Source: Lates calcarifer (Eukaryota > Chordata > Actinopteri > Centropomidae). Taken from it: a stretch of DNA of 64,000 bases. The stretch spans positions 7,973,927 to 8,037,926 of the forward strand of contig NC_066850.1 in the NCBI RefSeq assembly GCF_001640805.2, in the 5' to 3' direction. Below the pieces are notes generated by a model. That model was not told where the DNA came from, made no database searches, and saw nothing but the letters and a program-made list of their open reading frames with translations. The position numbers and the translations under genes were made by a program. Each line of letters starts with the position of its first letter. Positions within the stretch are counted from its first letter, which is position 1. Positions 33,501 to 44,500 of the stretch are shown here, one piece after another.

Positions 33501-34284
33501 TGAGCTACTGACGGCAGGGTAATAATGGTCACTCCTTTTTTATAATGAAGAGACACATGTCTTTTACATGCTCATACACACTCCTGACTGTTTGTGTTTG
33601 TAGGTATCGGAAGGTCCCGAGTGATAAGTGTGAGGGGGGGTTCACTCCTCAGCATGCAGTACAGACAGTCATCAGACCCTGTGGTGTGAAACCCAGCCCT
33701 GGCCCACCTGCCAGGTCATCGTCTCCAGAGACACACTTTGACACACCGGTCAGTAGATTTGTTTTTCTTGTTCCTTTCAATTGCTTGTGTTTAGTTTTTA
33801 GGTATATAACAGTTGTTCCCTGTATTTTTGCTGCAGAGAGAGAGGCTGGTGTTGATCCTGGTGTGTGCAGGAGCAGGGGTCATCGTCCTGGTAGCCATCA
33901 TTTCCGCTCTCCTTGCTGTCAAGCGAGTGGTTTATAGAAACAGGTGAGCAAGATGCACACTTGTGTTGCATGTACACTTAAATGCACCCAGTCAGAGCTG
34001 AACACTGCTGTGTCCTATCGCCCTCTACAGGACACCCGCGTATCGTTTCTCCAACCTCCGGATACAGGATGATGAGAACGGCATGACAGCAGATCTTGAG
34101 AGCGCCACCAGCAGCAATGGCACAGTCTGCCAACCAGACTCAGACGATGTAAGAGTTATTATCATTTGTATTATTTTATAACACTCTGATGTGCTGTTTT
34201 ACGTTCAAAATGTCTTTTAGATTTTATTTTCCCAAGTATACTGATACTTTTGTGTTCTTATTTTGACAGGATCTTATTGAATGA
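25656..34284 (+). CDS. sort1: Sortilin (VPS10-domain sorting receptor), complete
   Basis: Type I Golgi-endosome receptor carrying neurotensin, proneurotrophins and lysosomal cargo. Exons: 25656-25913, 26346-26408, 26626-26702, 26804-26900, 27397-27564, 27794-27867, 28102-28148, 29139-29275, 29407-29490, 29850-29910, 31477-31629, 31721-31818, 31913-32012, 32097-32271, 32356-32549, 33084-33276, 33402-33518, 33604-33748, 33837-33943, 34031-34148, 34270-34284. Total 2481 nt, exactly in frame, 826 residues (human 831). A signal peptide covers about 1-18. A furin site RPRR lies at 45-48. The VPS10 propeller has Asp-box repeats near 134, 186, 228, 275, 317, 365, 415, 491 and 534 (for example [24 protein letters not shown]). 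A cysteine-rich 10CC module spans about 596-745. The membrane helix is at about 751-775. The tail ends DSDDDLIE, the acidic-dileucine GGA/AP-1 signal (human DSDEDLLE). That tail and the single VPS10 domain exclude SORCS and SORL1. The paralogue (a or b) is unknown. Confidence 0.95.
27586..27636. repeat. (CTTT)n microsatellite in sortilin intron 5
   Basis: About twelve TTTC units, with one TCTG interruption, begin 20 bases after the exon 5 donor. Confidence 0.95.
29923..29951. repeat. (AC)n microsatellite in sortilin intron 10
   Basis: It starts only about 12 bases after the donor of the 29850-29910 exon. A second CA tract lies at 30515-30540 in the same intron. Confidence 0.9.
31143..31430. 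repeat. Probable dispersed repeat in sortilin intron 10
   Basis: It begins TTTTAAAGGAGCAGTCCAGC and includes CCTACATTTCCCATAATTC and CTGATGACATCATTATGAC. These words resemble those in the 19740-20125 repeat (CCTACATTACCCATGAT, GTGACATCACTT). It ends about 50 bases before exon 11. The family is not identified. Confidence 0.35.
33837..34284 (+). other. sort1: Sortilin membrane helix and divergent cytoplasmic tail (exons 19-21)
   Basis: Exon 19 encodes [14 protein letters not shown] and the rest of the helix, then VKRVVYRNR. Exon 20 encodes [17 protein letters not shown] onward. Exon 21 encodes only DLIE and the stop. Set without gaps against human VKKYVCGGRFLVHRYSVLQ, the palmitoylated Cys is Tyr, FLV is TPA, and YSVL is FSNL. 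The C-terminal acidic-dileucine signal is kept. Confidence 0.85.
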
Positions 34285-34586
34285 CACATGACACATTTTA
34301 ATGGATATAATAGATGTTCATGATTGAAACCAGCTGTGCTGAAAAAGACTGCTCTCTGCCTATTGTTGGACTGATCCCTCATATTTGGTTGGGAGCGACA
34401 TTTGTGCCAAGTTCTGAGGATTTGAATGACAAGCATTAATTTATTGAGCTTACTTCATTTCATTGCTTTGCTTACTCTTTGATTTGTACAGTATTTTTTA
34501 TTATTTTACTCTGTTTTGCACCACCTTTTTACTTCTGTTTAATGTGAAAACAAACAAGACAATCCTTAAAATTTGCATTTGTGAAA

Positions 34587-34592
34587 AATAAA
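34587..34592 (+). terminator. sort1: Sortilin polyadenylation signal
   Basis: AATAAA about 300 bases after the stop codon, giving a very short 3' UTR for a sortilin gene. Confidence 0.7.
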
Positions 34593-34619
34593 TTATTGCA
34601 TATCATGATGTGTCTGAGA

Positions 34620-35240
34620 GTTATACAGTTTAAAATGTGCTACGATTCAAAGCTTCTGTCCATGAGGCGGCAGTGGTGGTCCTGGAAACTGTCCCATCTG
34701 CTTATAAGTGAGCAGAGAAGAAGAAAAGGCAGGAAGTTGGCGTGGAGACAAAGATAGTTTATAAACAGATGCCTCACTCGTTAAAAAGCTGTCACTCCTC
34801 CTCTAAGTGTGGATGTAGCGTATGCTACCAGGAAAAATAATAATAAGACATGGCTTATGGTCATTAGGCTCTTTATGTTAACTATGTTAGATTTACACAT
34901 AAAGCGATTACTGTAAGTTTATTTAAATATGTAAATGTTGTCATAATGCCAAACTGTAAAGAAATAAAGTCAAATGATATATATTGCTGCTGTAAACCCA
35001 AATTGAAGAGTGATAAAAGTAACTGTCCTATAACTGGCTCCATACTGTGGGCAAAATTACAGAACATTTTATCTTAATTTTATTAATGATCTGGTCTTCA
35101 TGAATGTATAGCTTGGTTGTTGCCAGTTTTATCTGCTTTCTAGATTCTGTTCAGTGTTCAGAAACAAAGAGAGAAACTTTGAAGAATGCTGAAAATAATT
35201 ATTTGTTGTAGCTAAAATAATAAATAAATTCTCTCTGAAC
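34620..35240. other. Short intergenic gap between sortilin and fam3c
   Basis: About 600 bp separate the sortilin poly(A) signal from the fam3c first exon, with the genes in tandem. The gap holds several AATAAA words near 34960-34967 and 35216-35228 and no gene. The fam3c promoter must lie here or just within the first exon. Confidence 0.6.
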
Positions 35241-35249
35241 CTGCAGCTT

Positions 35250-35441
35250 CGTGTCTGTCCGCTTTACACGTCTCTACAACTCTGCTGTCTTTTTCCTCTT
35301 CGGTTTCTCCGACAGAGTGGGACCTCTTAACGTCGTTTGCCTCATCCAACTAGCCTCGGCTGTCATTACACGAGTCTGTCTTATCACTCCGGGACACCGT
35401 GAGTCACTTCTGGACTTGCGGTTACCGTGGCAATTGAACAG
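35250..35441 (+). other. fam3c: fam3c non-coding first exon (start approximate)
   Basis: A CpG-containing, pyrimidine-rich stretch ends in an excellent donor (AACAG|GTAAGT, last base 35441). The next good acceptor (CCCTACAG at 35867-35874) leads directly to the fam3c ATG exon. The 5' limit is not visible. Confidence 0.5.
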
Positions 35442-35905
35442 GTAAGTAGGGTGTGAGCATTGCTCCAAATGACACCTTTTAACACCTTTAATCATAATAT
35501 TAATATTACTGGACGTCAGTTAGCAAAGCCAGGGCACAGACGAGGAAGTTACACAGCAGTTGCTTTTCAAAAATTTAGCTTCCAAGCTATGTATGGTGTC
35601 ATTCAGTCAGATACCTTTGGCTGTTAGTAAAGTGTTTCATAGCGACCTGATACCAGATACAATTAAATTAAGCTAAATTGACGTTGACTTTAAAACACCA
35701 AACTAACTTACTGTGTAAGTCTGATTTCAGCTACTAGCAACCAACGTCAGCTAAAGTTAACGTCGCCCTATAGCTAGTATGGACCCCTCCGTATCACCCC
35801 CACCCTCTGTAGAGTGAGGACACACAGATAAGTAAATAAAAGTAATAAGCTGGTTGTGTGTCTCATCCCTACAGCTGTGGAAAAAGTGGCTGGAGGCTCG
35901 TGAAG

Positions 35906-38900
35906 ATGGTCAGGGCTGGCAGTAAGTGTTTGTCCTTGAAAATCCTTGTGTTGTGCTTAAAAGTCCTAAACTGTGTTGATTGACAGCTGACATTTTCACC
36001 TGTCTGTCTTTCTATTGTATCCATTACTCTTTCAGGTATTTTGAAGTTAGCAGCGTTCATCTTTGCATTCTTCCTCGCTGTCTTTCTGGCTTTTCAACTG
36101 CTAGAGATCAACCTGGATTTTAAACTAGGCAGCATAATGTGTGAGTAACATGTCTTGTAATTTGAAACTCATCATACACAGCTGCGCAGAGGAAGTGACA
36201 GGGTATCGGTTGTAGAGGAAACGTGATAATTATTTATTCAGTCATTCAGTATTCTGCAGTAATGGTGGAATGTCTTCCCTCGTTGTGCTGTGTCCATTAC
36301 GACTACCTGTGCATTGTGATAACTGACCAGCCATTCGTTGCTTGCTTTACCAGAACAGAAATACTGTATATGTTTTGTTTAGAGAAGGGAGTTGCATTTA
36401 ATTGACCAACATGTGGGTAATCACTGAAAATCCCCTTTAACATATGTCATTTTTTCTTTACAGCTAAATCTTTGACAGCGAATGAAGGCTGTAAGTATGC
36501 TCAAGTGATTATTATTTCATCTTTCTGCTTTGTTTTCTCAGTAACTGCTCTCTTTTAATAGATTTTCCTCCTTTTCTTTAAATCTTTCTAAACCAGCCGA
36601 CACATGAATGGTAATACTGAGCCTATGTCTCGTACACACTGAACCACCACACAGTTTAAGGTGTGTGTTAAGCTTAGCACTTGGCATTTAGGGTGTAAAT
36701 AGATTCCCTTTGGTAGCGTTCAAGTTGTACCATTAGTTTTTGTTCTGTGCAGCCCTCACTTGTTTCTGAATAGACCACCTGTCACCTGATATTGTGCTAC
36801 ATGTGCTACCTGCTACTTTGTGTGTAAATGGAGTTTTCTACTTGCAGCAACAAAGCCGGTGAGGCACAAGTGTGGGCTGTCCAAGTCGTGTCCGTTTGGA
36901 CACTTTGCCTTCAAGATGGCGAGCGGAGCGGCCAGTGTGGTGGGGCCCAGGATCTGCCTGGAGGACAAACTGTAAGTGAAGTGGTATCTTAAAACTATCT
37001 AACACACATACGGGCATTTTTGGCAGGGGTGTTTCTACACAAACCTGTCATGTAAGCATGTTTGTACTATCTACCTAGCAATCATCAGTCATTAGTTGCT
37101 CTTCTACCACCACCATCAGCAACAACAGATTCAAAAACAAAATAAATAAAATAAGTTGATAATGACAGTAGTTTTGGTTGTAGCTGATCACTTTTGCTTT
37201 GTGACATGTTCCAAGTACACAAATTTGTGTGTAACTACATTATAGTGTGTTATGAACTATCAAACAAACGTTTATGTTGTGCTTTTAAATGACAAATAAG
37301 GGGACTCATCAAAGTCCTGCATAGAAACACCACCAACAACAGCAGAGTGTGTCATTTCCTCTTATTATCCTCCTACATTGTAGACTAATGAGCGGCGTGA
37401 AGAACAATGTGGGGAGAGGAATCAACATCGCTCTGGTCAATGGTAACGTTATCAGCTCCTTGAAGTCAGCGGATAGTCATGCAGTATGTCTGTGGCATGC
37501 TAGATTTAACAGCAGAATGTCGATTCACTTTTTGCATTCACATCAGAAACCTGAATATCCTGTCTGTATAAAACACATTGTGACTAGGGGTAATCATAGA
37601 GCACGCACTTTAGTAATAAGTCACTACTAAGACTGTGTACTAAATGCTTTCTCCTTCACAGGGAGAACAGGGGATGTTATCAAGACAGACTTTTTTGATA
37701 TGTGGGCAGGAGGTGAGTATATTTCCGAACCTTTTTTTTGTTCTGGATGTTTAAAAACACACACACGTGGTGCACTGTGTTAACTATTTGTAACCTTGCG
37801 TAGATGTGGCTCCTTTAATTAAATTCCTGAAAGAAGTTGAAGACGGGACAGTTGTGATGATGGCCTCGTTTGATGATCCCGCAACAAAGTAAGAACTTTT
37901 TCCTCAATATCCCTGACGCTTACTGACACAATGTAGTTTCATGTGATTGATTTAAATTGCTTTAGTCATCTCTAATACTGATTGTGTCGCCATGAAATAA
38001 TTGTCTCCTTTGTTCTATAGGCTTAATGATGAAGCCAGGAAGCTAATTGCTGATATGGGCAGCTCAGTTATCACTAATCTGGGCTTCCGGGATAACTGGA
38101 TCTTTGTAGGAGGGAAAGGCATTAAAACCAAGAGTCCATTTGAGCAGGTAACAAGAACCACAAAATCCTGTTTTTACATCTACTCTCTGAAGTATCCTTG
38201 TGTTTCTCTGATTATTTAAATTCGCTGGAATAAATCATTCCAAAATCGTCATATGAAACTCCACCAGCAAATGCTCAGCACATTAGCCTGAGAGTGAAAT
38301 GTCAGTGTTCAACCCAAAAACAGGTTTGTCTCATCAACAATTGTCTCATTGTTTATCAAATTTACTTCAAGAACTGTTGAAACTTGAGACACATCGTTGG
38401 CTGAATTTACATCTAACCTGTTCAGTGAGCTCGAATGAGTCGTCACATGTTTAATCCCATCACATTTTTAAGTCTGGGAAGCACAGCACGATTTGTCTCC
38501 GGTCACCAGAACAAAGGTTAACCATGCGATACGTTTGTGTGACATCAGCCTTCTTGTTTCATTTCCTTGTAAGTGTGAACACGTGGAGGCCTTTCACTTC
38601 CAGTTATGTGAGTTAGAAATGCAGTTTGAGGAAGCTGTATTCTTCTGTATGTCATGTAATTACTGTATATGAGGACACACAGGCCCTGTATTACTGTATT
38701 ACTACAGACATGCTTTGGTTCACAAGCTTTTGTTGGTTGTCATTTTATTTGCTTATCAGAACAGTAAACCTAACCCTGTTCATGTCAGCGTCACACCCTG
38801 ACTGCTGAATTTGTGTGAGCAGGATATCATATGTATTGGACCATAAAGACAGCGCAGGTTATCTGGTTTCATGTCAAACACAATGTGAGAGTGTGTGTCG

Positions 38901-39005
38901 TGTTTCCCTCCTCAGCACATAAAGAACAGCGCAGACACCAACAAATTTGAGGGCTGGCCTGAGGTGTTGGAGATGGAAGGCTGCATACCCCAGCGGCAGG
39001 ACTGA
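35906..39005 (+). CDS. fam3c: FAM3C / ILEI (interleukin-like EMT inducer), complete
   Basis: Secreted FAM3-family protein with a GG-type beta-beta-alpha fold, linked in mammals to epithelial-mesenchymal transition and metabolism. Coding exons: 35906-35921, 36036-36140, 36464-36490, 36848-36971, 37384-37442, 37662-37712, 37804-37888, 38021-38147, 38916-39005. Total 684 nt, 227 residues, the same length as human. Residues 7-28 form a hydrophobic signal/anchor. Family words are [59 protein letters not shown] and the C-terminal CIPQRQD. The four fold-stabilising cysteines fall at 58, 64, 86 and 221, the human positions. Residue 185, a free cysteine in human used for covalent dimers, is valine (codon 38106-38108). 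SITNLGF-type and CIPQ.QD words favour FAM3C over FAM3A, which otherwise also carries FVG.KG. Intron 9-10 is short of 800 bp and holds no exon. Confidence 0.96.
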
Positions 39006-41030
39006 CATGAGCTGTCAGCCGCCCCGTTCCCCGTATCACCCGCCCCCATACCCCCTCGTCCTCCTGACATTCCTGCCCACATGAGACTTTTTAGGGCATA
39101 CATTTCTTTGGGCTGAGAATGGTTAAACAACTGTCACCCTCAAAACCTTTTGTTGAAATTCGCCTGACAGAACAACACCCCTCCAGAAGATATTAGCAGG
39201 AGAGAGGAGGAGCCGCCATGACACTTCAGTCAGACCTTCTTGCACTTCTGCTTCTGTTTGGATACCGTCATGTAGATGCTTACTGGGGCTTGCAATTGGA
39301 ACTAGTAGGTAGAGAGCACTGACTAGAAGGGACTTACTTTGAATTGATATTGGCACACGATCACACTTAGCTTGATAAAAGTCTTGCGTTATTGCACTGC
39401 TGTTGCTGGAAATAGATGTCATAACCCAGGATTATTGGGGGGCTAAATTCCCATTGCCTCTACCCTGCTTTAATCTCTGTATCCTATTATTCTGTTATTT
39501 GTTGTTTTTTTTTTTTTTTTAATGTTTTTGTTCTATCATAACATGATTTTTTCTTTGTGTTACTTTCAGAATTGTGTTTATTTTTGAACAAATCATTATT
39601 AACAAGGTTCAAGGACACCTCTGTTCACGATATTATAACCAAATGCACCAAATTCACTGTGAAATTTGTAAATATTCGTTTAGAGGAGGGTCCAGATTTG
39701 AAAAGACCCTAATTTAATGAACATTGTAATAATAATAATAATATAATTTCTTAAAATAAATGATATTGTTAGTAATATGTGTGTGTGTGGATTAGAAGTA
39801 TTTTGTTACATCCTCATGTGGTAAGTAGTTTTTTTTTTTTGTAGTTTTGTGTGCTCATATGCAGCAGACCTTGATACTCGGAACAGTCAACAGCTGTCGC
39901 AGTATCAGTATAAACATTCAGTATCAGTTAACCTGCTAATCATTACCAAGTCGGTCTCGCCATTTTACAACTGCTTTCAAAGACATTAGAGGCTGTTAGT
40001 GTCTGATTTAAGTCGTGTGGGTTGAAAGAAAACAGTTTTTATACCCACACTAGGTTTTTGTTCAAGACACTTATTTGAACCACCTGTGACTTTCTGTCTG
40101 GTTTTCAGTTTACAGTTTCTACGGAAGTTCTTTAAATGCAGCAACTGCTTTTAAGAGGCAATTCTTCCAAGGGATGAAGAACTGTAAAGAGAACGCAGGC
40201 TGTATTTTTCCAATTTTTAAAAGGTTGCCAGTACCAGGCTCGTACAGCGGAGACATGCCGCTAATTGGCAATCAGCCTAATATGACACATCTGTGCAGCT
40301 GTGTTTGTAATTGTGATTCGGATACTACAATGTTAAGCTCCTTTCTCTTGTTGTTTCCCATAACTTATTCCACCACTTGTATGTCACACCAGTGCTATTA
40401 TGACTGATTTTAATGCAGTGAATATATACAGATTGTGAGCAAGATGTTGTTTTACCCACACAGCGCATACACCACACATTTCAACTTAAAAAGATGGATG
40501 TGTCGAGTGCCTCTGTGACATGCTGTCATTGTGTTTGTCCCTTGTATTTCTACGCTCTTTTCAAAGGTAAAAAAAAAATGATATTCCTATATTTTTTTTT
40601 TAAATGACTTTGTAACATCTGTTTGGATGAAAAACAGCCTCTTGGCTAACAGATACAGCTGTGTATATTATTGTACTCAGTCACTGTTATATAAAACGAT
40701 GAATAGAAAAAAATAAATAAAAGTGTGATTGTTGTACGCATCTCTTATTCAGTTAGTGAGGGACAGTTGAAATGGCCTTGTGGTTACTGTGAAGAAACAA
40801 GCAGCCATCAATACAGGAACAAAAATGTAGAAAGTGCAGGATATTGATGTGCTGCACTACTTCCCCTTTTTCTTATTTTGAGGTGAAGAGTGAATATAGC
40901 ATTTGTTTTCTTTTTTTTCATCCTAGCCAACACTGAGCACTGCCTCTTTGGATCTTAACACTTTCACATTTGATTGTGTAATTTTTTTGGGATGTATTCA
41001 TGATGAATAAAGCTGATACCATGACTACCT
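39006..41030 (+). other. fam3c: fam3c 3' UTR with several alternative poly(A) signals
   Basis: AATAAA occurs at 39755-39760, as an overlapping pair at 40712-40721, and at 41006-41011. The first two are AT-rich with nearby (ATA)n or A-tracts, and the last is followed by GT-rich sequence. Alternative 3' ends of about 0.75, 1.7 and 2 kb are therefore possible. Open frames in this stretch are not credible genes. Confidence 0.6.
41006..41011 (+). terminator. fam3c: Distal fam3c polyadenylation signal
   Basis: GATGAATAAAGCTGATACC, followed within 30 bases by CTGTACTGTGTC, a GU-rich type downstream element on the plus strand. Confidence 0.55.
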
Positions 41031-41375
41031 GCTGTACTGTGTCAAACTTATGGGAGTGCTGCAGATATTTCTTCATTTTTACATGTCAGACCTCAGCAGA
41101 CATTCCTATATAGTTAGTGCAACAGAAGAAAGAGCTGTAACTGTTGGATCATACACTTCCAAAGCAACCTTTTGAAGAAATGTCCCACAGTGCCCTCTTT
41201 CCTCCTAGATCACATTATCATGCAAGTCTTACTCTGCTTGCTTTAAAATACATCAAAAGGAAATTTCAGTTGGTGTACGTCTTCTAATTTAAATGCACCA
41301 CATTATGTTGTCATACTGTGCAAGATGATAATTCTTTGTGGCAATATGTGCTGTCGAATGTCTTTAAATTGAGAG

Positions 41376-41386
41376 GCAGGGGGCGC
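41376..41386 (+). promoter_or_regulatory. CTCF-like core, first of a pair
   Basis: GCAGGGGGCGC matches the last 11 positions of the CTCF consensus (SYAGRKGGCRS). The first three bases do not match CCA. It lies about 370 bp past the last fam3c poly(A) signal. Confidence 0.35.
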
Positions 41387-41549
41387 CATTGCCTCATTTA
41401 ACTCAGCCTGTGCAAGCTATGGTTTGTGAAATCCACAGTGCATGTTGTGTTTGTTGTTGTGCTTGACTTGTACAGTATATTAAATATATAGCCAGCCTCC
41501 TTCTCCCTCTCATTAAAGTCTTTTTAACATAATCATTTGCTTGCGCTCT

Positions 41550-41560
41550 GTAGGGGGCAG
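41550..41560 (+). promoter_or_regulatory. CTCF-like core, second of a pair
   Basis: GTAGGGGGCAG again fits SYAGRKGGCRS on the same strand, 174 bp from the first. The upstream CCA is absent. Confidence 0.35.
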
Positions 41561-44500
41561 AATAAAACACCATCTCACGAGTGGAAAAATCAGCGTGAGT
41601 GTGGCCTATTTTGAAGAAGAATCTGGTTAAATCTAAATTAACATTTGATGTCTGCCTACTGCATAATTCATAAGCCAAACATGAGAACAATGATCAAGCA
41701 TACATGCTGAGTACATCATAACAAAGAGTGTAAATGCATGAGATTTCAAGCAGATTTCATCTTTGTGTCCTCCATGCTGCATTTGTTTGTTTGCTTTTTG
41801 TTGTTTGTGTGTATACAGTTCTTATATTCGCCTGTTTTTGCAGTGGTGCTCTGCTGTAACATAATGTACCAGCGTGGACTCCGACCTGCACAACAACCCT
41901 CGCACAATGTTGTGGGATTTTTTTTTCTTTTTTCTGTCCTCCTACTCAAAATAGACTGACATGGCAATACCTCAGTCAGAGACGCAGAACAGTAATCCAA
42001 CAAGTCTGACATGTATTTTCACTATCATTAGTGTATTTGTAGTCACTTGTAAAACACTCATGCACACAAATTCGTGTACGCGTACACTCACACATGACTC
42101 CTCTCAAGGTTTGTCCTCCTGCCAGTGGAGTGGCCTTCAGAGTTCCCCTCAACACAGAGCTCTTCCTTATTCCTGGTAAATTGAAAAATTTTAAAAACAC
42201 CACAGCGGTGCTCTCCCTCTGATCTGACACTGAACAACCATATGTGTTTATGTAAGGAAGGGGATTTGTTTGGCAGCTGTTGCACTGTCTGTGGCATCTG
42301 GTTGGCTTCGCATATCAATATGTTATTGTCTGCCTGTGTGCGGCTAGAGATGCATGCACTTGCGTGATGCCTTCAAAAGCATACGTTGGTCGGCGTTGGC
42401 GTAGGCTGAATCTCCTCTGAGCTCCCTCCCGTGTCTTTGTAATAAAAGATGGGATGTGGGAGTGAATCGTCTCCAACTCCTTTTACATAAGCCACGCTAT
42501 ATGATGCATAATGTATGAACATAGAATATTTCCCATCACATAAACCTCCAATGATGAGGTATCTCATGGGAGCCTTGGGGCAAAGCTGTGTAAACTATAA
42601 GGACGATGAGGATGACGTGCTCCCACAAAACAGAGGAGGTGGGTTATTTTTTGTTTTGTATAGAACAAGTTTTTTTTCTTTCTCTTCCACTGTGTGCTTC
42701 CCAACATAAATCTGTCTGCTAAACAAAGGTGCTCACCTTTAAAAGAAACTCTGAAGAGCTCAACTTTCTTATTCCCGAGTGACCTCTGACCTCTGCCCTT
42801 TCACCCTCCCCTCTGGCCAAGCCACTCTCATGCTTCAAAACAACTCCTGCCCTCTGCTTGCGATGAGAATGCATTTCCTCTAAGCTCGGTGGCTGTGACT
42901 AAAACACACTCACAGCCTTAATTACACAGCACGGCAGACTATATTTCTCATGGTGACTGTAGAGCAAACACCACTGCTGACCAGGTCTCACCACAGACCA
43001 GCACACACACACACACACACACAACACAGGCTGATATGCCACAGCTCTACCACTGTACCTCCATCCAGCCCCTGCCCTGTGAGTCAGCTGACCTCAAATC
43101 CCTCAGTGACCTTAACAGCTGAGCTCTGAACTTTTCAAAACACAAATGTACGCCTCATCCCAAAAAAAAAGAGGGGAAAAAAAAGTTGCTCTTTTTCTGC
43201 ACCCAAGTGACTTAAACATCTTGCAATTTAGTCTCTGGCCAGCAGCTGTTTAACTGTCATGGGGGGTGGAAACAGTTCCATAATGTCCCCTGGAGGGAGT
43301 TTTTCCAAGTCTGACACAATAACATTTCATTTGGTCAACACTTTTTATCGATGTTTCACTGACAGGAGGAGCTGGTGATCAAGTTGTGAACGTTTGTGAT
43401 TAATGGACAACAGGAAGCAATTATTACAAATAACTAATGTGGAATCTAAACGATGTAGGCATTCACAAGGCAGGTAGGGAGTAACAAATAACGCTACTGA
43501 GTTGCATCATGGGAGCTGAAGGATCCAGGATTTCTTGAGCCTCACCCACACTACAGGAACTTAAAAGTCAAAATATCTTGGCTCCCTCTTGACTGGTCTA
43601 GCCTCCTAACTTTACTGCACTAAAGAACTCCTTTAAGAGTTAACAGTTTCTTCTTCCTTTACACCTGTCACATCAGTCTGTTGATTCTGGTACGCAGCTG
43701 TTCATTTTGTTGCCAGAAATATTCAATCTAAATGTCCACTGTTGATCGAATTTGGGCTTTGGTGAAACAACCAGGACGTGATGGCAAGAAATATAGCGCT
43801 CACACTTTCACATATTTTAGCATAGAAATTCCAGCTCTCTGGCCAAAGCTAATTATTGTTTGGCTACATTTTCAAAACATGTGTTGATGACAAGTATCGT
43901 CTTGCATCTTCTTTTTTTTTTTAATAAACAACATAGCGCTACTAATCCCCAGGTTTTCATCACATGCTCTGACATGCCTAAAAACTGACTTTATAAGACT
44001 TTATTAGACCAGGCTTGCACAGTGAAACTGTACATTTTTATTTTTGCAGTTTAACTGATATTTTAAGATGCTCTCTCTCTCTTTCTCTCATGAGTTTGTA
44101 TTTTCAACATTTGTCATTTAAAGAACTTTTATCAAAATCTTCAGGTTCCCTCTGATGTCTGTCTAGGCCGTATTATAAGGCTACCGCCTCCCTGACATGA
44201 CCACAGTTATTTGTACGTTCCTATATTGTCTGTAATCTGTAACCACTCCTCCAATCTGTCTCTTATCTGATACCGGACCCCAAACAGGACCCAGCCCTGT
44301 TGTTTACTTCCAGCTCTGCACATTAACCCACCAACTCCCCCAAACGTTTTCCACAACTGTTCCTTTCATGTTCTTCAACCCCTCACCCCCACCCGCACTC
44401 AACCCCCTTCCCCAACCCTCAATCTATGCAGTGACCTCACTGCCCTTGCTCTCTACCCAACCTCCAATCTCATAATTGCCTCTCCAACACACATACACAC

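Noticed and set aside
37349..37630. 93-codon plus-strand frame
   Set aside because: Only 37384-37442 is coding (fam3c exon 6). The remainder is intron read-through.
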